Shown here: positions 32,399-42,515 of the stretch, in pieces
Layout of the letters: the number at the start of each line of letters is the position of its first letter
Position numbering within the stretch: position 1 is the stretch's first letter
NCBI GenBank assembly: GCA_017999645.1
Contig: JAGNLJ010000004.1
Span: forward strand, 111,414 to 175,413
Source: Alphaproteobacteria bacterium
Lineage (GTDB): Bacteria > Pseudomonadota > Alphaproteobacteria > Micavibrionales > Micavibrionaceae
DNA: 64,000 nucleotides
Direction: 5' to 3'
Notes under the pieces: model-generated
Seen by the model: only the letters and a program-made list of their open reading frames with translations
The model's database searches: none
What the model was told of the DNA's origin: nothing
Made by a program: the position numbers and the translations under genes

Positions 32399-35104
32399 TT
32401 ATTCTTCGGCGTCTTCTATCGCGGCCTCGGGCAGCGCATCGCCTTCTTCATCGTCATCTTCCTGGATCAGCCAGGCGACGGAGACGACTTCTTCGTCGGG
32501 CGCGACGCGGAAGATGGTGACGCCCTGCGCGCTGCGGCCCGTGATGCGGACGGTTTCAACCGGCGTGCGGATGAGCTGGCCCTTGTCGGAGACGAGCATG
32601 ATCTGGTGGCTGTCGGTGACGGGGAACGTGGCAACAAGTTCGCCGCCATTCTTTGAGGTCAGCGACATGTTGGTGACGCCCTGCCCGCCGCGACCGGAGA
32701 GGCGGTATTCGTATGACGAGGTGCGCTTGCCGAAGCCCTTGTTGCTGACGGTGAGGAGGAATTGTTCCTTGGACTTCATTTCCTGGAAACGGTCGGGCGT
32801 AAGCTGGAGATTGGTTTCCTCGATCTCGACCCCTTCCGAAGCGCCTGAAGCCTTGAGATAGGCGTTGCGTTCGTCGGGCGAGACGTCGAGATGTTTCAGG
32901 ACCGACATGGAGATAACTTCGTCGTTCTTATTCGCCAGCTTGATGCCGCGCACGCCGGTGGAGGTGCGGCCAGAGAAGACGCGGATATCGGTAACCGGGA
33001 AGCGGATGGCCTTGCCGAGCTTGGTGGCCAGCATGATGTCCTCTTCCTCGTGGCAGATCTTCACGGAGACGAGTTTTTCATCGCCCTCAAGTTTCATGGC
33101 AATCAGGCCGTTGGCGCGGATGTTTTTGAAGTCAGTCAGTTTATTACGGCGCACGGAGCCATGGGAGGTGGCAAACATGATGTCAAGCTTGTCCCAGTGT
33201 TCCTCGTTCTCCGGCAGGCGGAGATAAACGTTGACGTTTTCGTTCGCTTCGAGCGGCAGCATGTTGACCAGCGCCTTGCCGCGTGCCTGCGGCGTACCGA
33301 GCGGAACCTGGTAAACCTTCATGCGGTGGACGAGGCCCTTCGAGGTGAAGAACAGGATTGGCGTGTGCGTGCTGGCGACGAACAGGTCGGAGACAAAATC
33401 CTCGTCCTTCGTCGTCATGCCGGCACGGCCCTTGCCGCCGCGTTTCTGGGCGCGGTAAGTGTCGAGCGGCACGCGCTTGATATAACCGCCATGGGTGATG
33501 GTGACGACCATGTCTTCGCGCTGGATGAGAGATTCAATATCGGCTTCGAATTCAGCGTCGACCAGTTCGGTGCGGCGCGGCGTGCCGAATTTTTCTTTGA
33601 CTTCTTTCAGTTCGGTGACAAGAACGTCGAGCAGTTTTTCACGGCTACCGAGGACGGCGAGGAATTCAGCGATCTGGTCGGTGATTTCTTTCAATTCGTT
33701 GCCGATCTTGTCGCGCTCGAGGCCGGTCAGGCGGTGGAGGCGTAGGTCGAGAATGGCCTTGGCCTGGGCCTCGGACATTTTGTAATTTCCACGCTCGTCG
33801 ATGCCGTATTCGGGGTCGTCGATCAGCGCGATGAGCGGCGCAACATCTTTTGCAGGCCAGGCTTTCGCGATTAATTGTTCACGGGCGATGGATGGGTCCT
33901 TGGCGCCACGGATAAGCGCGATGATTTCGTCGATATTGGCGACGGCGACAGCGAGACCGGCCAAGATATGCGCGCGGTCGCGGGCCTTGCCCAGTTCGAA
34001 GATTGTGCGACGGGTGATAACTTCCTCGCGGAATTTCACGAAAGCCTTGACCATGTCCTTGATCAGCATGGTCTGCGGGCGTCCGCCGGAGAGCGCAACC
34101 ATGTTGCAGGCGAAGTTTGTCTGCAGCGCCGTGTGCTTGAAGAGCTGGTTCAGCACGACATCGGCATTGGCATTGATTTTAAGTTCGATGACGACGCGCA
34201 CGCCGTCGCGATCGGATTCATCGCGGATCTCGGAAATATCCTCGACGATTTTTTCTCTGGCGACCTCACCGAGGCGCTCGAGCAACTTGCCCTTGTTAAC
34301 CTGGTAGGGAATTTCGTGGACGATGATGGCTTCGCGCTTGCCCATTTCCTCGAACGAGGTCTTGGCACGCATGGTGATCGAGCCGTTGCCGGTGTGATAG
34401 GCGCTGCGGATGCCGTTGCGGCCCAGGATCTGGGCACCGGTCGGGAAATCGGGACCGGGAACGATGGCGTTGATTTCTTCGGTCGATAAATCAGGATTGG
34501 CGACCATGGCGATGCAGGCATCGACGACTTCGCCAAGATTGTGCGGCGGGATGTTGGTGGCCATACCGACGGCAATCCCGCCCGCGCCATTGACCAGCAA
34601 GTTCGGAATGCGAGTCGGCAGAACGGTTGGTTCGCGTTCGGTTTCGTCGTAGTTCGGGCGGAAGTCGACCGTGTCCTTGTCGATTTCCTCGAGGAACATT
34701 TCACCGGCCTTGCCGAGGCGCGCCTCGGTGTAACGATCAGCAGCGGGCGGATCGCCATCAAGCGATCCGAAGTTGCCCTGCCCGTCGATGAGCGGCAGAC
34801 GCAGCGAGAAATCCTGCGCCATACGAACGAGCGCCTCGTAAATCGCGAGGTTGCCGTGCGGGTGATATTTACCCATGACGTCCCCGACGATACGGGCGCA
34901 TTTACGGTAAGCTTTGTCAGAGGTGAAACCGCCCTCTTTCATGCCGAACAGGATACGGCGGTGCACCGGCTTCAGACCGTCGCGCACATCGGGCAGCGCG
35001 CGGCTGACGATGACGCTCATCGCGTAGTCGAGATAAGATTGCTTCATCTCGTCTTCGAGGGCGATGATCGGTATGTTGTCGATGGGTTCGGCGGTGTTGG
35101 TCAT
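32399..35104 (-). CDS. gyrA: DNA gyrase subunit A
   Basis: The 901-residue subunit cuts and rejoins DNA during negative supercoiling. It has the N-terminal breakage-reunion domain with catalytic Tyr125 in [11 protein letters not shown], and six C-terminal beta-pinwheel repeats including the GyrA box-like QKRGGKGR. It ends with an acidic tail ([12 protein letters not shown]). In the quinolone-determining region the sequence is [15 protein letters not shown], so the E. coli positions Asp82, Ser83 and Asp87 are Asn, Leu and Glu. It follows a DUF2059 gene by 30 bp. Confidence 0.96.
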   Translation of the reverse strand: MTNTAEPIDNIPIIALEDEMKQSYLDYAMSVIVSRALPDVRDGLKPVHRRILFGMKEGGFTSDKAYRKCARIVGDVMGKYHPHGNLAIYEALVRMAQDFSLRLPLIDGQGNFGSLDGDPPAADRYTEARLGKAGEMFLEEIDKDTVDFRPNYDETEREPTVLPTRIPNLLVNGAGGIAVGMATNIPPHNLGEVVDACIAMVANPDLSTEEINAIVPGPDFPTGAQILGRNGIRSAYHTGNGSITMRAKTSFEEMGKREAIIVHEIPYQVNKGKLLERLGEVAREKIVEDISEIRDESDRDGVRVVIELKINANADVVLNQLFKHTALQTNFACNMVALSGGRPQTMLIKDMVKAFVKFREEVITRRTIFELGKARDRAHILAGLAVAVANIDEIIALIRGAKDPSIAREQLIAKAWPAKDVAPLIALIDDPEYGIDERGNYKMSEAQAKAILDLRLHRLTGLERDKIGNELKEITDQIAEFLAVLGSREKLLDVLVTELKEVKEKFGTPRRTELVDAEFEADIESLIQREDMVVTITHGGYIKRVPLDTYRAQKRGGKGRAGMTTKDEDFVSDLFVASTHTPILFFTSKGLVHRMKVYQVPLGTPQARGKALVNMLPLEANENVNVYLRLPENEEHWDKLDIMFATSHGSVRRNKLTDFKNIRANGLIAMKLEGDEKLVSVKICHEEEDIMLATKLGKAIRFPVTDIRVFSGRTSTGVRGIKLANKNDEVISMSVLKHLDVSPDERNAYLKASGASEGVEIEETNLQLTPDRFQEMKSKEQFLLTVSNKGFGKRTSSYEYRLSGRGGQGVTNMSLTSKNGGELVATFPVTDSHQIMLVSDKGQLIRTPVETVRITGRSAQGVTIFRVAPDEEVVSVAWLIQEDDDEEGDALPEAAIEDAEE

Positions 35105-35134
35105 GCTTTATCCTGAAGTGACTGAACGCTTAAA

Positions 35135-35638
35135 TTACTGGCCTGTGGGAGGTACAGGCGTTGACGGGGCACCGGTGCCGCCCGTGCGGGCGCGCATCAT
35201 GGCCTGGTCGAGCATGCGGGTGATTTCCGGGTAAACCTTGGCGGCATAAAGCTGATATTTCGTCGTTGCGCTTTTTGCCTCGGGCTTGCTGTAGTAATCG
35301 ACCAGCGCCTGAAGTTCGGCGGCGGTGTAAATTTCCGCCATGGCGTCGATCGAAATTTTCTCGATCGCCTGGTAGTTCAAAATATTTCTCATGTTGGCGC
35401 GGAAAATTTCTTTCTGGTTTTCCGGCTGCGCAGAGGCAGCCTCCTCGATGGCGGTGTTGACCTGATCACGCACCGATACGGGCATCACACCATGCCATTT
35501 TTTCGAAAGCTCGATACGCTTGTCGAGATCAGCCGGATCCTGTTTTGGCGCTTCGGCTGCGGCCGCAGGCTTTTCATCCGCCGCGTAAAGAGGCGCGGGC
35601 AACAACATAAGCAGCAACAAAAAAGATAAAATTTTCAT
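35135..35638 (-). CDS. DUF2059 family secreted protein
   Basis: The 167-residue protein starts at ATG 35638 with a clear signal peptide (MKILSFLLLLMLLPAPLYA, cleavage likely after AYA-type LYAAD). The mature part has the DUF2059 helical block (ISIDAMAEIYTAAELQALVDYY, then KSATTKYQLYAAKVYPEI) and a Pro/Gly/Thr-rich tail. The family is periplasmic with unknown function. Longer upstream starts would bury the signal peptide and are rejected. It sits between ssb (25 bp) and gyrA (30 bp). Confidence 0.85.
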   Translation of the reverse strand: MKILSFLLLLMLLPAPLYAADEKPAAAAEAPKQDPADLDKRIELSKKWHGVMPVSVRDQVNTAIEEAASAQPENQKEIFRANMRNILNYQAIEKISIDAMAEIYTAAELQALVDYYSKPEAKSATTKYQLYAAKVYPEITRMLDQAMMRARTGGTGAPSTPVPPTGQ

Positions 35639-35663
35639 GGCATCACCCTTCAATTTAAGTTTT

Positions 35664-36131
35664 TTAGAATGGAATTTCGTCTTCGAAATCGTCAGCGCGT
35701 CCGCCGCCCGATGCCGCCTTGGCAGGGGCAGAGCCGTAATCATTGGCGCCGCTGTCCTGGAACGATGAACCGCCGCCGCCCTTGGAATCCAGCATGGTAA
35801 GTTCGCCGCGGAAAGGACGCAGGACGACTTCGGTCGAGTATTTCTCGACGCCGTCCTTGTCGGTCCATTTGCGGGTTTCAAGCTGGCCCTCGATGTAAAC
35901 TTTTGAGCCTTTTTTGACGTAGCTTTCGATCACTTTGACCAGGCCCTGGTTCCAGACGGAGACACGGTGCCACTCGGTTTTTTCCTTGCGCTCGCCGGTG
36001 GCCTTGTCCTTCCAGCTTTCGGATGTTGCGATGGAAAAACTGGCGACCTTGTCGCCGGATTGCATGGAACGGATTTCGGGGTCCTTGCCCAGATTGCCGA
36101 CCAGAATGACCTTGTTTACGCTGCCTGCCAT
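35664..36131 (-). CDS. ssb: Single-stranded DNA-binding protein
   Basis: The 155-residue protein begins [20 protein letters not shown], the standard OB-fold start, and has [19 protein letters not shown] glycine-rich linker leads to the acidic tip DDFEDEIPF, which binds partner repair proteins. ATG at 36131 is preceded by GGAAG; a start at 36149 adds six residues and is less likely. It heads the leftward ssb-DUF2059-gyrA series and is divergent from the HD-domain gene. Confidence 0.96.
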   Translation of the reverse strand: MAGSVNKVILVGNLGKDPEIRSMQSGDKVASFSIATSESWKDKATGERKEKTEWHRVSVWNQGLVKVIESYVKKGSKVYIEGQLETRKWTDKDGVEKYSTEVVLRPFRGELTMLDSKGGGGSSFQDSGANDYGSAPAKAASGGGRADDFEDEIPF

Positions 36132-36213
36132 AGTGACTTCCTTTTTCAATGATTCTGCGGATTATAGCCGGGTTTTGTAGACGTTGTATAGCGAATAGGA
36201 TACGGTTTTCACC

Positions 36214-36834
36214 ATGAAAAACCTGCGAAAAAAGACGCCCAAAACGGGTGCGGATTCACCCCCTGCCAGGGCGTGGCAGAGGATGCTTTCGGGGCGGCGG
36301 CTGAACCTTGTCGACCCCTCGCCGATCGACATCGAAATCGAGGATATCGCACATGGACTGTCCCGCGTCGCACGGTGGAATGGGCAGACGTCCGGGGGTC
36401 ATATATTTTCGGTGGCGCAACATTCACTTCTGGTGGAGACGATTGCCTCGCAGACCGGGCGGCAGATGTCGCAGGGCTGGCGGCTGGCAACTTTGCTCCA
36501 TGATGCGCCGGAGTACGTGATCGGCGACATGATTTCGCCGTTCAAGAATGCGCTCGGGGTCGATTACAGGGCGTTTGAAGAGAGGTTGCAGCGGGCGATC
36601 CATATACGGTTCGGCCTGCCGCCGGTTCTGGACCCGGATTTGAAACGGCGCATCAAGGAGGCCGACAAGGCGGCGGCGTGGCACGAGGCCACGGTGCTGG
36701 CGGGTTTTAATGAAGAAGAAGCCTTGCGGATTTTCGGGCCGAAGCCGGATGTGCGTGTCCCGTCCCCAAAACCTATGGACGCGGAGACATGCAAGAACGA
36801 GTTTCTGAAAAAATTCGCTGAATTATTGGGTTAA
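36214..36834 (+). CDS. HD-domain (YfbR-like) phosphohydrolase
   Basis: The 206-residue protein has the metal-binding HD pattern: GHIFSVAQHSLLVE (first histidine), LLHDAPEYVIGD (HD pair) and a distal IKEADKAAAWHEA aspartate. This arrangement is that of YfbR-type 5'-nucleotidases and related hydrolases acting on nucleotides. Many alphaproteobacteria carry a close homologue annotated as phosphohydrolase. The substrate is not certain. It converges with a small gene, overlapping by 12 bp. Confidence 0.85.
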   Translation: MKNLRKKTPKTGADSPPARAWQRMLSGRRLNLVDPSPIDIEIEDIAHGLSRVARWNGQTSGGHIFSVAQHSLLVETIASQTGRQMSQGWRLATLLHDAPEYVIGDMISPFKNALGVDYRAFEERLQRAIHIRFGLPPVLDPDLKRRIKEADKAAAWHEATVLAGFNEEEALRIFGPKPDVRVPSPKPMDAETCKNEFLKKFAELLG

Positions 36835-37029
36835 GGCGAGTTCCAGGTCGCGCTTTTCCAGCAATTCAACGGTTTTGGTGACGGCTCTACGGTGCCCAGG
36901 GGAGATTCCCTCCTCATCCTCCGGGTGCCTCTCTAACCAGCCTTTTGCGCGGGTTAATTGGGAGTATAGCTCCTGAGGTGTCATTGTGCTGAACTCGCGA
37001 TTGAGAGCACTTGTTATAGTTCTGGCCAT
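36823..37029 (-). CDS. Small hypothetical protein (68 aa)
   Basis: The protein starts MARTITSALNREFSTMTPQELY and is charged and helical, with REFSTMTPQELYSQLTRAKGWLERHPEDEEG. The start ATG at 37029 is preceded by GGAAGG, and the codon use resembles neighbours, so it is probably real. It overlaps the convergent HD-domain gene by 12 bp. I recognise no family; the promoter probably lies in the AT-rich 37030-37110 stretch. Confidence 0.55.
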   Translation of the reverse strand: MARTITSALNREFSTMTPQELYSQLTRAKGWLERHPEDEEGISPGHRRAVTKTVELLEKRDLELALTQ

Positions 37030-37202
37030 TTTTTACCCTTCCCTGTGATTTTTTTATATCTAAATTATATTCTCTTAAAAAAAACGTAGTAATGTAAACA
37101 CCTGTAATAAATTATCCCCAAAGAACCTAGCCCATCCGATGGTGGACTAGTTTAAAAAATTTGCGGAATTGTCAGGCTAATAAAAAAGCCGCTCACCTAA
37201 GA

Positions 37203-37379
37203 TCAGGCAGGCTGTCTGGAGGTCTGCACGATGACAATGCCATCGCTTATGCATTGTTCCATGGCTTGCTCGATAACTCTTCGATCGGAAGGCGACCTCG
37301 TTGGCACGTGTTCGATACTGGCCCCGCTGTTCTGCGTGTTAAATTCTCCGGTCGTCGTGTTTTTGCTGGCCTGATCCAT
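37203..37379 (-). CDS. Doubtful small hypothetical protein (58 aa)
   Basis: An open frame from ATG 37379 (MDQASKNTTTGEFNTQNSG) encodes 58 polar residues with a helical, acidic middle (RRVIEQAMEQCISDGIVIV). A longer version could begin at TTG 37448 (81 residues). No convincing ribosome site is seen for either. It lies alone in a 510-bp stretch between the 68-residue gene and uvrA; the rest of that stretch (37030-37202 and 37449-37539) is AT-rich and shows no other feature. Confidence 0.35.
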   Translation of the reverse strand: MDQASKNTTTGEFNTQNSGASIEHVPTRSPSDRRVIEQAMEQCISDGIVIVQTSRQPA

Positions 37380-37539
37380 CTTATAACTCGTCGTTGAGGT
37401 GGTTTTGCTAATGTCCGGAACGTACCTTATTCCGGTTCGCCCCTGCAATATAAATGTTATGGAATAAATTATGCGGGTGGGCGCTTAAAAATGCGCCGAT
37501 TTTCTGGACTTTCCGGGGCTTTCGCGCCATATAAACGAA

Positions 37540-40401
37540 ATGCTTAAAACCATATCCGTGCGCGGGGCGCGGGAACACAATCTCAAGGACATTAACGTCG
37601 ATATCCCCCGGGATACGCTGACAGTGATCACCGGGCTTTCGGGCTCGGGAAAGTCGTCGCTTGCCTTCGACACTATATATGCCGAGGGCCAGCGCCGGTA
37701 TGTCGAGAGCCTGTCGGCCTATGCCCGCCAGTTCCTGGAGCTGATGCAGAAGCCCGATGTGGACTCCATCGAGGGTCTTTCGCCCGCCATTTCTATCGAG
37801 CAGAAAACGACCAGCAAGAACCCGCGCTCGACGGTCGGCACGGTGACCGAGATTTACGATTATATGAGGTTATTGTGGGCGCGGGTTGGTGTGCCCTACT
37901 CGCCCGCGACCGGATTGCCGATTGAAAGCCAGAGCGCCAGCGAAATTGTTAAGCGAATTCTCAAGATGGGCGACGGGGCGAAGCTTTACATCCTTGCGCC
38001 GATCGTGCGCGGGCGCAAAGGCGAATATAAAAAAGAATTCAAGGAACTCCGCGCCAAGGGATTCCAGCGCGTGAAGGTTGACGGGAAACTTTACGAGATC
38101 GATGAAGTTCCAGAGCTTAACAAGAAACTGAAGCATGATATCGAGGTTGTCGTGGACCGTCTGGTCATTCGCGATGATCTGGGTAATCGCCTCGCGGATT
38201 CCGTGGAGACGGCGCTGCGGCTGGCGGAAGGTCTTATTATCGTCGAAAATGCCGACACGAAAGAGCAGACATTATTCAGCGAAAAATTCGCCTGCCCGGT
38301 TTCGGGATTTACAATTCCGGAGATCGAGCCACGCTTGTTTTCGTTTAACTCGCCACATGGCGCGTGCCCGAACTGCGATGGACTCGGCGTTAAACTCTAT
38401 GTCGATCCGGACCTCGTCGTTCCTGACGTAACGAAATCGATTGAAGACGGCGCGGTCGAGCCGTGGTCCGGCGGGTTCGCGCCGTTCTACCTGCAGGCGA
38501 TGGAATCCGTCGCCAAGCATTACGGATTCAAAACCACAGTGCCGTGGAACAAATTAAAACAGGAACATAAGGATTATATTTTGTATGGCTCGGGCGACGA
38601 TGACATCCGCACGACCTACCACAGCAAGACGGGTAATGACTGGAAGAGCAACAAGCCGTTCGAAGGTGTTATTCCCAACGTTGAGCGCCGCCTGAAAGAT
38701 ACGGACAGCGATTCTCAGCACGATAAACTCATCGAATATCAATCAAGCTCGCCGTGCGAAGAATGTAACGGCATGCGCCTGAAGCCGGAAGCGCTGGCGG
38801 TGAAAATTGCGGGGCTGAATATCAGCCAGGCAGGAGAATTTAGCATTGAGGAAGCGCATGGATGGTTTTCAGGCCTGAATAAAAAACTCAAGAAGCAGCA
38901 GCTTGAAATTGCCTCGCGCATTCTGAAAGAGATCAATGAACGTCTCGCGTTCCTGATGAATGTTGGACTGGATTATCTGAGCCTTGGCCGCGCATCGGGA
39001 ACGCTGTCGGGCGGCGAGAGCCAGCGTATTCGCCTGGCGTCACAGATTGGTTCGGGCCTGACAGGTGTTTTGTATGTTCTGGATGAACCGAGCATCGGAT
39101 TGCACCAGCGCGACAATAACCGCCTGCTGGAGACGCTCAAGAAATTACGCGATCTGGGGAATACCGTTTTAGTTGTTGAACATGATGAAGATGCGATCCG
39201 CATGGCCGATCATGTCATCGATATGGGCCCCGGCGCAGGCGCGCATGGAGGCAAAGTGGTCGCGAGCGGCACGCTGAAAGATATTTTAAAAAGCCGAAAC
39301 AGCCTGACCGCGCAATATCTGAACGGCGAGAAAGAAGTTCCGCTGCCGCACGCGCGCCGCCCCGGTAAGCCGAAGCAATTCATCGAGATTATCGGCGCGA
39401 GCGGAAACAACCTGCAGAACGTAAATGCGAAATTCCCGCTCGGCACATTTACATGCGTGACTGGCGTATCGGGCAGCGGTAAATCATCGTTGACCATCGA
39501 CACGCTTTACCGCGCCGCCAGCAAGATTTTGATGAAGTCGAGCGAGCAACCCCTGCCCTACAAACAGATCAAGGGCTTTGAATTCGTCGACAAGGTGATT
39601 GATATTGATCAATCACCCATCGGCCGCACACCGCGCTCGAACCCCGCGACCTACACGGGCGCGTTCACGCCGATCAGGGAATGGTTCGCCGGATTGCCCG
39701 AGGCTAAAATGCGCGGTTACGGCCCTGGACGTTTTTCATTCAACGTCAAAGGCGGACGCTGCGAGGAATGCCAAGGCGACGGCGTCATCCAGATCGAGAT
39801 GCATTTCCTGCCCGATGTTTACGTGACCTGCGAAGCCTGCGACGGCAAGCGCTATAACCGCGAGACGCTGGAAGTAAAATACAAGGATAAATCGATCGCC
39901 GATGTTCTCGACATGACGGTGGAAGAAGCCGCCGCGTTTTTCAAAGCGGTGCCGAGCATTCGAGACAAGATGGAAACGCTGAAAGATGTCGGGCTCGGCT
40001 ATATCCATGTCGGGCAGCAGGCGACGACATTATCCGGCGGTGAAGCGCAGCGCGTGAAACTCTCGAAGGAATTGTCCAAACGTTCGACCGGCAAGACGCT
40101 TTATATATTGGATGAGCCGACGACGGGCCTGCATTTCGAGGATGTGAGAAAACTGCTCGAGGTTCTGCACCGCCTTGTCGAACAAGGCAATACGGTGGTG
40201 GTGATCGAGCATAATCTCGACGTCATTAAAACTGCCGACCATATAATAGATATCGGGCCGGAGGGCGGGCACAAGGGCGGCAGAATCATAGCCTCGGGAA
40301 CCCCTGAAATCATTGCCAAAACCAGGGAAAGCTATACCGGGCAGCACCTGAAGCCATTGCTGGACACGCGCCGTCACGCCCGCCCACAAGCCGCTGAATA
40401 G
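37540..40401 (+). CDS. uvrA: Excinuclease ABC subunit A
   Basis: UvrA detects bulky DNA lesions with UvrB. The 953-residue protein has two ABC ATPase modules, each with Walker A ([26 protein letters not shown]) and signature ([24 protein letters not shown]), plus zinc-finger cysteine pairs (CPNC, CEEC...CEAC). The ATG at 37540 has no ribosome site, but a TATAAA (37530-37535) lies just upstream, so the transcript may be leaderless. I see no LexA box of the GTTC-N7-GTTC type. Confidence 0.96.
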   Translation: MLKTISVRGAREHNLKDINVDIPRDTLTVITGLSGSGKSSLAFDTIYAEGQRRYVESLSAYARQFLELMQKPDVDSIEGLSPAISIEQKTTSKNPRSTVGTVTEIYDYMRLLWARVGVPYSPATGLPIESQSASEIVKRILKMGDGAKLYILAPIVRGRKGEYKKEFKELRAKGFQRVKVDGKLYEIDEVPELNKKLKHDIEVVVDRLVIRDDLGNRLADSVETALRLAEGLIIVENADTKEQTLFSEKFACPVSGFTIPEIEPRLFSFNSPHGACPNCDGLGVKLYVDPDLVVPDVTKSIEDGAVEPWSGGFAPFYLQAMESVAKHYGFKTTVPWNKLKQEHKDYILYGSGDDDIRTTYHSKTGNDWKSNKPFEGVIPNVERRLKDTDSDSQHDKLIEYQSSSPCEECNGMRLKPEALAVKIAGLNISQAGEFSIEEAHGWFSGLNKKLKKQQLEIASRILKEINERLAFLMNVGLDYLSLGRASGTLSGGESQRIRLASQIGSGLTGVLYVLDEPSIGLHQRDNNRLLETLKKLRDLGNTVLVVEHDEDAIRMADHVIDMGPGAGAHGGKVVASGTLKDILKSRNSLTAQYLNGEKEVPLPHARRPGKPKQFIEIIGASGNNLQNVNAKFPLGTFTCVTGVSGSGKSSLTIDTLYRAASKILMKSSEQPLPYKQIKGFEFVDKVIDIDQSPIGRTPRSNPATYTGAFTPIREWFAGLPEAKMRGYGPGRFSFNVKGGRCEECQGDGVIQIEMHFLPDVYVTCEACDGKRYNRETLEVKYKDKSIADVLDMTVEEAAAFFKAVPSIRDKMETLKDVGLGYIHVGQQATTLSGGEAQRVKLSKELSKRSTGKTLYILDEPTTGLHFEDVRKLLEVLHRLVEQGNTVVVIEHNLDVIKTADHIIDIGPEGGHKGGRIIASGTPEIIAKTRESYTGQHLKPLLDTRRHARPQAAE

Positions 40402-40502
40402 ACAGGGAAAAATCAATATTTTTGTGGGTGGTTTTTAAGATAAATTTGCGCAGGGGTGAGTTTTTATGATACGTTCTTTCCCATATTCAGCAGGGACTGA
40501 CG

Positions 40503-40530
40503 AGCGGAGCCAAAAGGCCCCGCTTTTTTT
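40503..40530 (+). terminator. Intrinsic terminator downstream of uvrA
   Basis: AGCGGAGCC pairs with GGCCCCGCT (one mismatch) around AAAA, followed by seven T. It could end the uvrA transcript or attenuate the 101-residue gene that starts 30 bp later. Confidence 0.75.
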
Positions 40531-40560
40531 AGAAACACTTATATAGAGGGAGATTAAGTC

Positions 40561-40866
40561 ATGGCAGAAGCAGCAGCAAACGCAGCACAAAAAGTAGGCG
40601 GAGCCTTCACAAGTGCCGCTTCGGCGACTATTAGAAAAGCTCCGATTATTTTGGGGCTTGGCATGGCTTTCTTAACCGTAGCAGCTTTAACAGGCGGCGG
40701 CGTTGCGGCGCTGGCAGGCTCTGACCCTGTTACAATCAGCAAACTTGGCAAGGGCGTTGTCGAAGGCGTCGTTGAAGGCTCTACTCATGTTGCGAATAGC
40801 GCGCAATGGGTTGCAAGTAAAATTGGAACAACGGCCAACTCTCTTCCCGGGGTCACAAACGGATAA
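40561..40866 (+). CDS. Small alanine/glycine-rich membrane protein (101 aa)
   Basis: The protein starts MAEAAANAAQKVGGAFTSA, has one hydrophobic helix (IILGLGMAFLTVAALTGGG) and then an amphipathic half with VVEGVVEG. AGGGAGA lies 8 bp before the ATG, and a strong terminator follows, so it is a single-gene unit. No family recognised. It belongs to a run of small membrane and secreted proteins extending to about 46 kb. Confidence 0.75.
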   Translation: MAEAAANAAQKVGGAFTSAASATIRKAPIILGLGMAFLTVAALTGGGVAALAGSDPVTISKLGKGVVEGVVEGSTHVANSAQWVASKIGTTANSLPGVTNG

Positions 40867-40884
40867 TTTTTCGTTCTCCTTAAC

Positions 40885-40909
40885 AAAGGGCGGCTTTTGC
40901 CGCCCTTTT
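40885..40909 (+). terminator. Strong intrinsic terminator
   Basis: A perfect 10-bp stem (AAAGGGCGGC / GCCGCCCTTT) around TTTT, ending in T-rich sequence. It ends the 101-residue gene. Confidence 0.9.
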
Positions 40910-40955
40910 ATTTTGGGCCGTTGACTTAAGGCCGTGAATCCGCGAAAACGGGCCT

Positions 40956-41312
40956 ATGATGCGTAACGCGCTCCATGTGTTCCTGGCCCTAGCTTTTATC
41001 CTCTCCGGCATATCACCGGCATGCGCGTTTATTTCGGGCAAATCGCAATCGCTTGAAATCGAGATCTGCACGAATGACGGGCTGAAGACGATCACCCTGC
41101 CCGGCGATGCGCCCGAACAGCAGGACCATGAAAAGAAAAATGACTGCGCGTTCTGTTTCGCGCAGACGCACCTGAAAACGGCGAAGGCTGACGCCGTCCT
41201 GATTTCCTACGTTCCCAGAATTTTCGATGAACAGCACAGCACACATTCATCCGCACAGGTTCATCGTTTCGAGCTTGCCTCGCTCGCTGCGCGCGCACCC
41301 CCGACCCTGTAA
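40956..41312 (+). CDS. DUF2946-like secreted protein
   Basis: The 118-residue protein has an N-terminal signal peptide (NALHVFLALAFILSGISPACA) and a mature part with LEIEICTNDGLKTITLPGD, then a His/Lys-rich DHEKKNDCAFC. The ICT...CAFC cysteine pattern matches DUF2946 proteins, which often lie beside copper or TonB-linked genes. A metal-binding role is possible. ATG at 40956 or 40959 may be used; no ribosome site stands out. Confidence 0.7.
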   Translation: MMRNALHVFLALAFILSGISPACAFISGKSQSLEIEICTNDGLKTITLPGDAPEQQDHEKKNDCAFCFAQTHLKTAKADAVLISYVPRIFDEQHSTHSSAQVHRFELASLAARAPPTL

Positions 41313-41400
41313 ATCATAAAATTCTGATTTTGAAATTCCGCTGCGGATGAAGTTTCCGCACGGGATTTTTCCTGTCATTCAATTTACATTCGGGGCTTTT

Positions 41401-41856
41401 ATGAAAGCACTCTGGAAATTTATAAATAATCACTGGATCATGACGGCGAGTATGCTGCTGATGGGCGGCGCGTGGGCGCTGGCGACATACGGCGCGAAGG
41501 CGAGCTTCCTGAATATCGGAGCCGGATATTTCAAGCATATGTTCTATGACGGGTTCCAGGCGCTCGGTGCGGGGCTGAAGGCATTTGGCGTCGCGACGGG
41601 CAATCTTCTCAAGCTGTTCGGGGTGAATACCAGCGCCATGCCGCTCATCGATCCGGCGACGCTGACTTCCAGCGGTGCAGACCTCATGTCGCACGCCCCG
41701 CTCAAGACCAGCGCGCTTGATACGTTAGAGGTGACAGACAAGTTTGCATCGGTCGCGTGCGCGCCGGGCATGGAGCTGGCACAAGATTTCGGACATGCGG
41801 CGCATCACGGCATGGCAGCGGCGATGAGTGCCTGCACTCTCGCGCCCTCTGTATAA
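41401..41856 (+). CDS. Hypothetical membrane protein
   Basis: From ATG 41401 the protein is 151 residues, with one or two membrane segments (WIMTASMLLMGGAWALATYG and a weaker FQALGAGLKAFGVATG) and a polar, Ala/Met/His-rich C-terminus (DFGHAAHHGMAAAMSAC). An in-frame ATG at 41347 would add 18 residues but overlaps a TGCGGA/TCCGCA hairpin, so the inner start is preferred. No family recognised. It lies in the same direction as the DUF2946-like gene, 88 bp apart. Confidence 0.6.
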   Translation: MKALWKFINNHWIMTASMLLMGGAWALATYGAKASFLNIGAGYFKHMFYDGFQALGAGLKAFGVATGNLLKLFGVNTSAMPLIDPATLTSSGADLMSHAPLKTSALDTLEVTDKFASVACAPGMELAQDFGHAAHHGMAAAMSACTLAPSV

Positions 41857-41946
41857 AAAATGAAGGGTGTGCATTTTGTCTCTTTATTTTAATGAGGCAA
41901 GCCGCTAAACAATTCGATCATACTTTAAACCTTATTGGAGATTTCA

Positions 41947-42267
41947 ATGACCAAGACCATGATTTTCGCCGCTGCGCTCCTGATCGCCGCCGGTTTCTCT
42001 GCGCCCGCTTCGGCAGGCGGATGCTGCGACGGCATTCCTGCCCCGGTAAAGCGTTCACTGATCCTTTCCGCAGGCGAGCAGCCAGCTGAAACGCAGGCCC
42101 CAGCATCGGAAAACGCCGAAGCCGCCGCCGACCAGCAAGAAGCTGCTCCTGAAGCGATTGCCCCCGCCTCCGGTGAGGCGCAAGCCGCGCCAGCCGCTGA
42201 AGGCAGCGAAACGCCAGCCGCTGAAGCAGAAGCTCCTGCCGCTGACGAAGCCCAGCAGCCGGAATAA
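41947..42267 (+). CDS. Small secreted Ala/Glu/Pro-rich protein
   Basis: The 106-residue protein starts at ATG 41947 after GGAG. It has a clear signal peptide (KTMIFAAALLIAAGFSAPASA), then GGCCDGIPAPVKRSL with a Cys-Cys pair, then about 60 residues made almost wholly of Ala, Glu, Pro and Gln. Such a tail is probably extended or disordered. The CC pair could bind metal or form a disulfide. A terminator follows 20 bp later. Function unknown. Confidence 0.7.
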   Translation: MTKTMIFAAALLIAAGFSAPASAGGCCDGIPAPVKRSLILSAGEQPAETQAPASENAEAAADQQEAAPEAIAPASGEAQAAPAAEGSETPAAEAEAPAADEAQQPE

Positions 42268-42286
42268 TATTCCGTCATATATTCAG

Positions 42287-42317
42287 AAAGGCCGCCCGGC
42301 AACTGGCGGCCTTTTTT
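42287..42317 (+). terminator. Intrinsic terminator
   Basis: An AGGCCGCC / GGCGGCCT stem followed by six T ends the Ala/Glu/Pro-rich protein gene and lies 55 bp before tRNA-Leu. Confidence 0.88.
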
Positions 42318-42371
42318 ATTGTAGTTGTGTAACTTGATATGAACGGCGTTAGTGCGCTATAAAGCGGGCGT

Positions 42372-42455
42372 GCCCCTGTGGTGGAATGGTAGACGCGCTC
42401 GACTCAAAATCGAGTGCCGCAAGGCGTGTTGGTTCGAGTCCGACCAGGGGCACCA
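42372..42455 (+). tRNA. tRNA-Leu (anticodon CAA), CCA encoded
   Basis: An 84-nt class II tRNA with acceptor GCCCCTG/CAGGGGC, anticodon stem CTCGA/TCGAG with loop CTCAAAA, a short variable arm (GCCGCAAGGC) and T-arm GGTTCGAGTCC. CCA is encoded. There is no visible attachment-site copy nearby. Confidence 0.96.
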
Positions 42456-42470
42456 TATAATCCGATAGAC

Positions 42471-42493
42471 AAAAGGCCGCCCGGAGGCGGCCT
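42471..42493 (-). terminator. Hairpin terminator for the leftward small gene
   Basis: The AGGCCGCC / GGCGGCCT stem is followed on the minus strand by TTTTGTCT. It would end the leftward 36-residue gene and lies 18 bp after tRNA-Leu, so it could serve both directions. Confidence 0.55.
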
Positions 42494-42515
42494 GATGAAT
42501 AAGCGATTTAATAAA

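Noticed and set aside
32891..33745. 284-codon plus-strand frame inside gyrA
   Set aside because: It is antisense to the gyrA C-terminal domain and shows no domain of its own.
40429..40530. Possible small RNA between uvrA and the 101-residue gene
   Set aside because: Only one hairpin (the terminator) is clear and no promoter pattern could be fixed, so it was left as a terminator.
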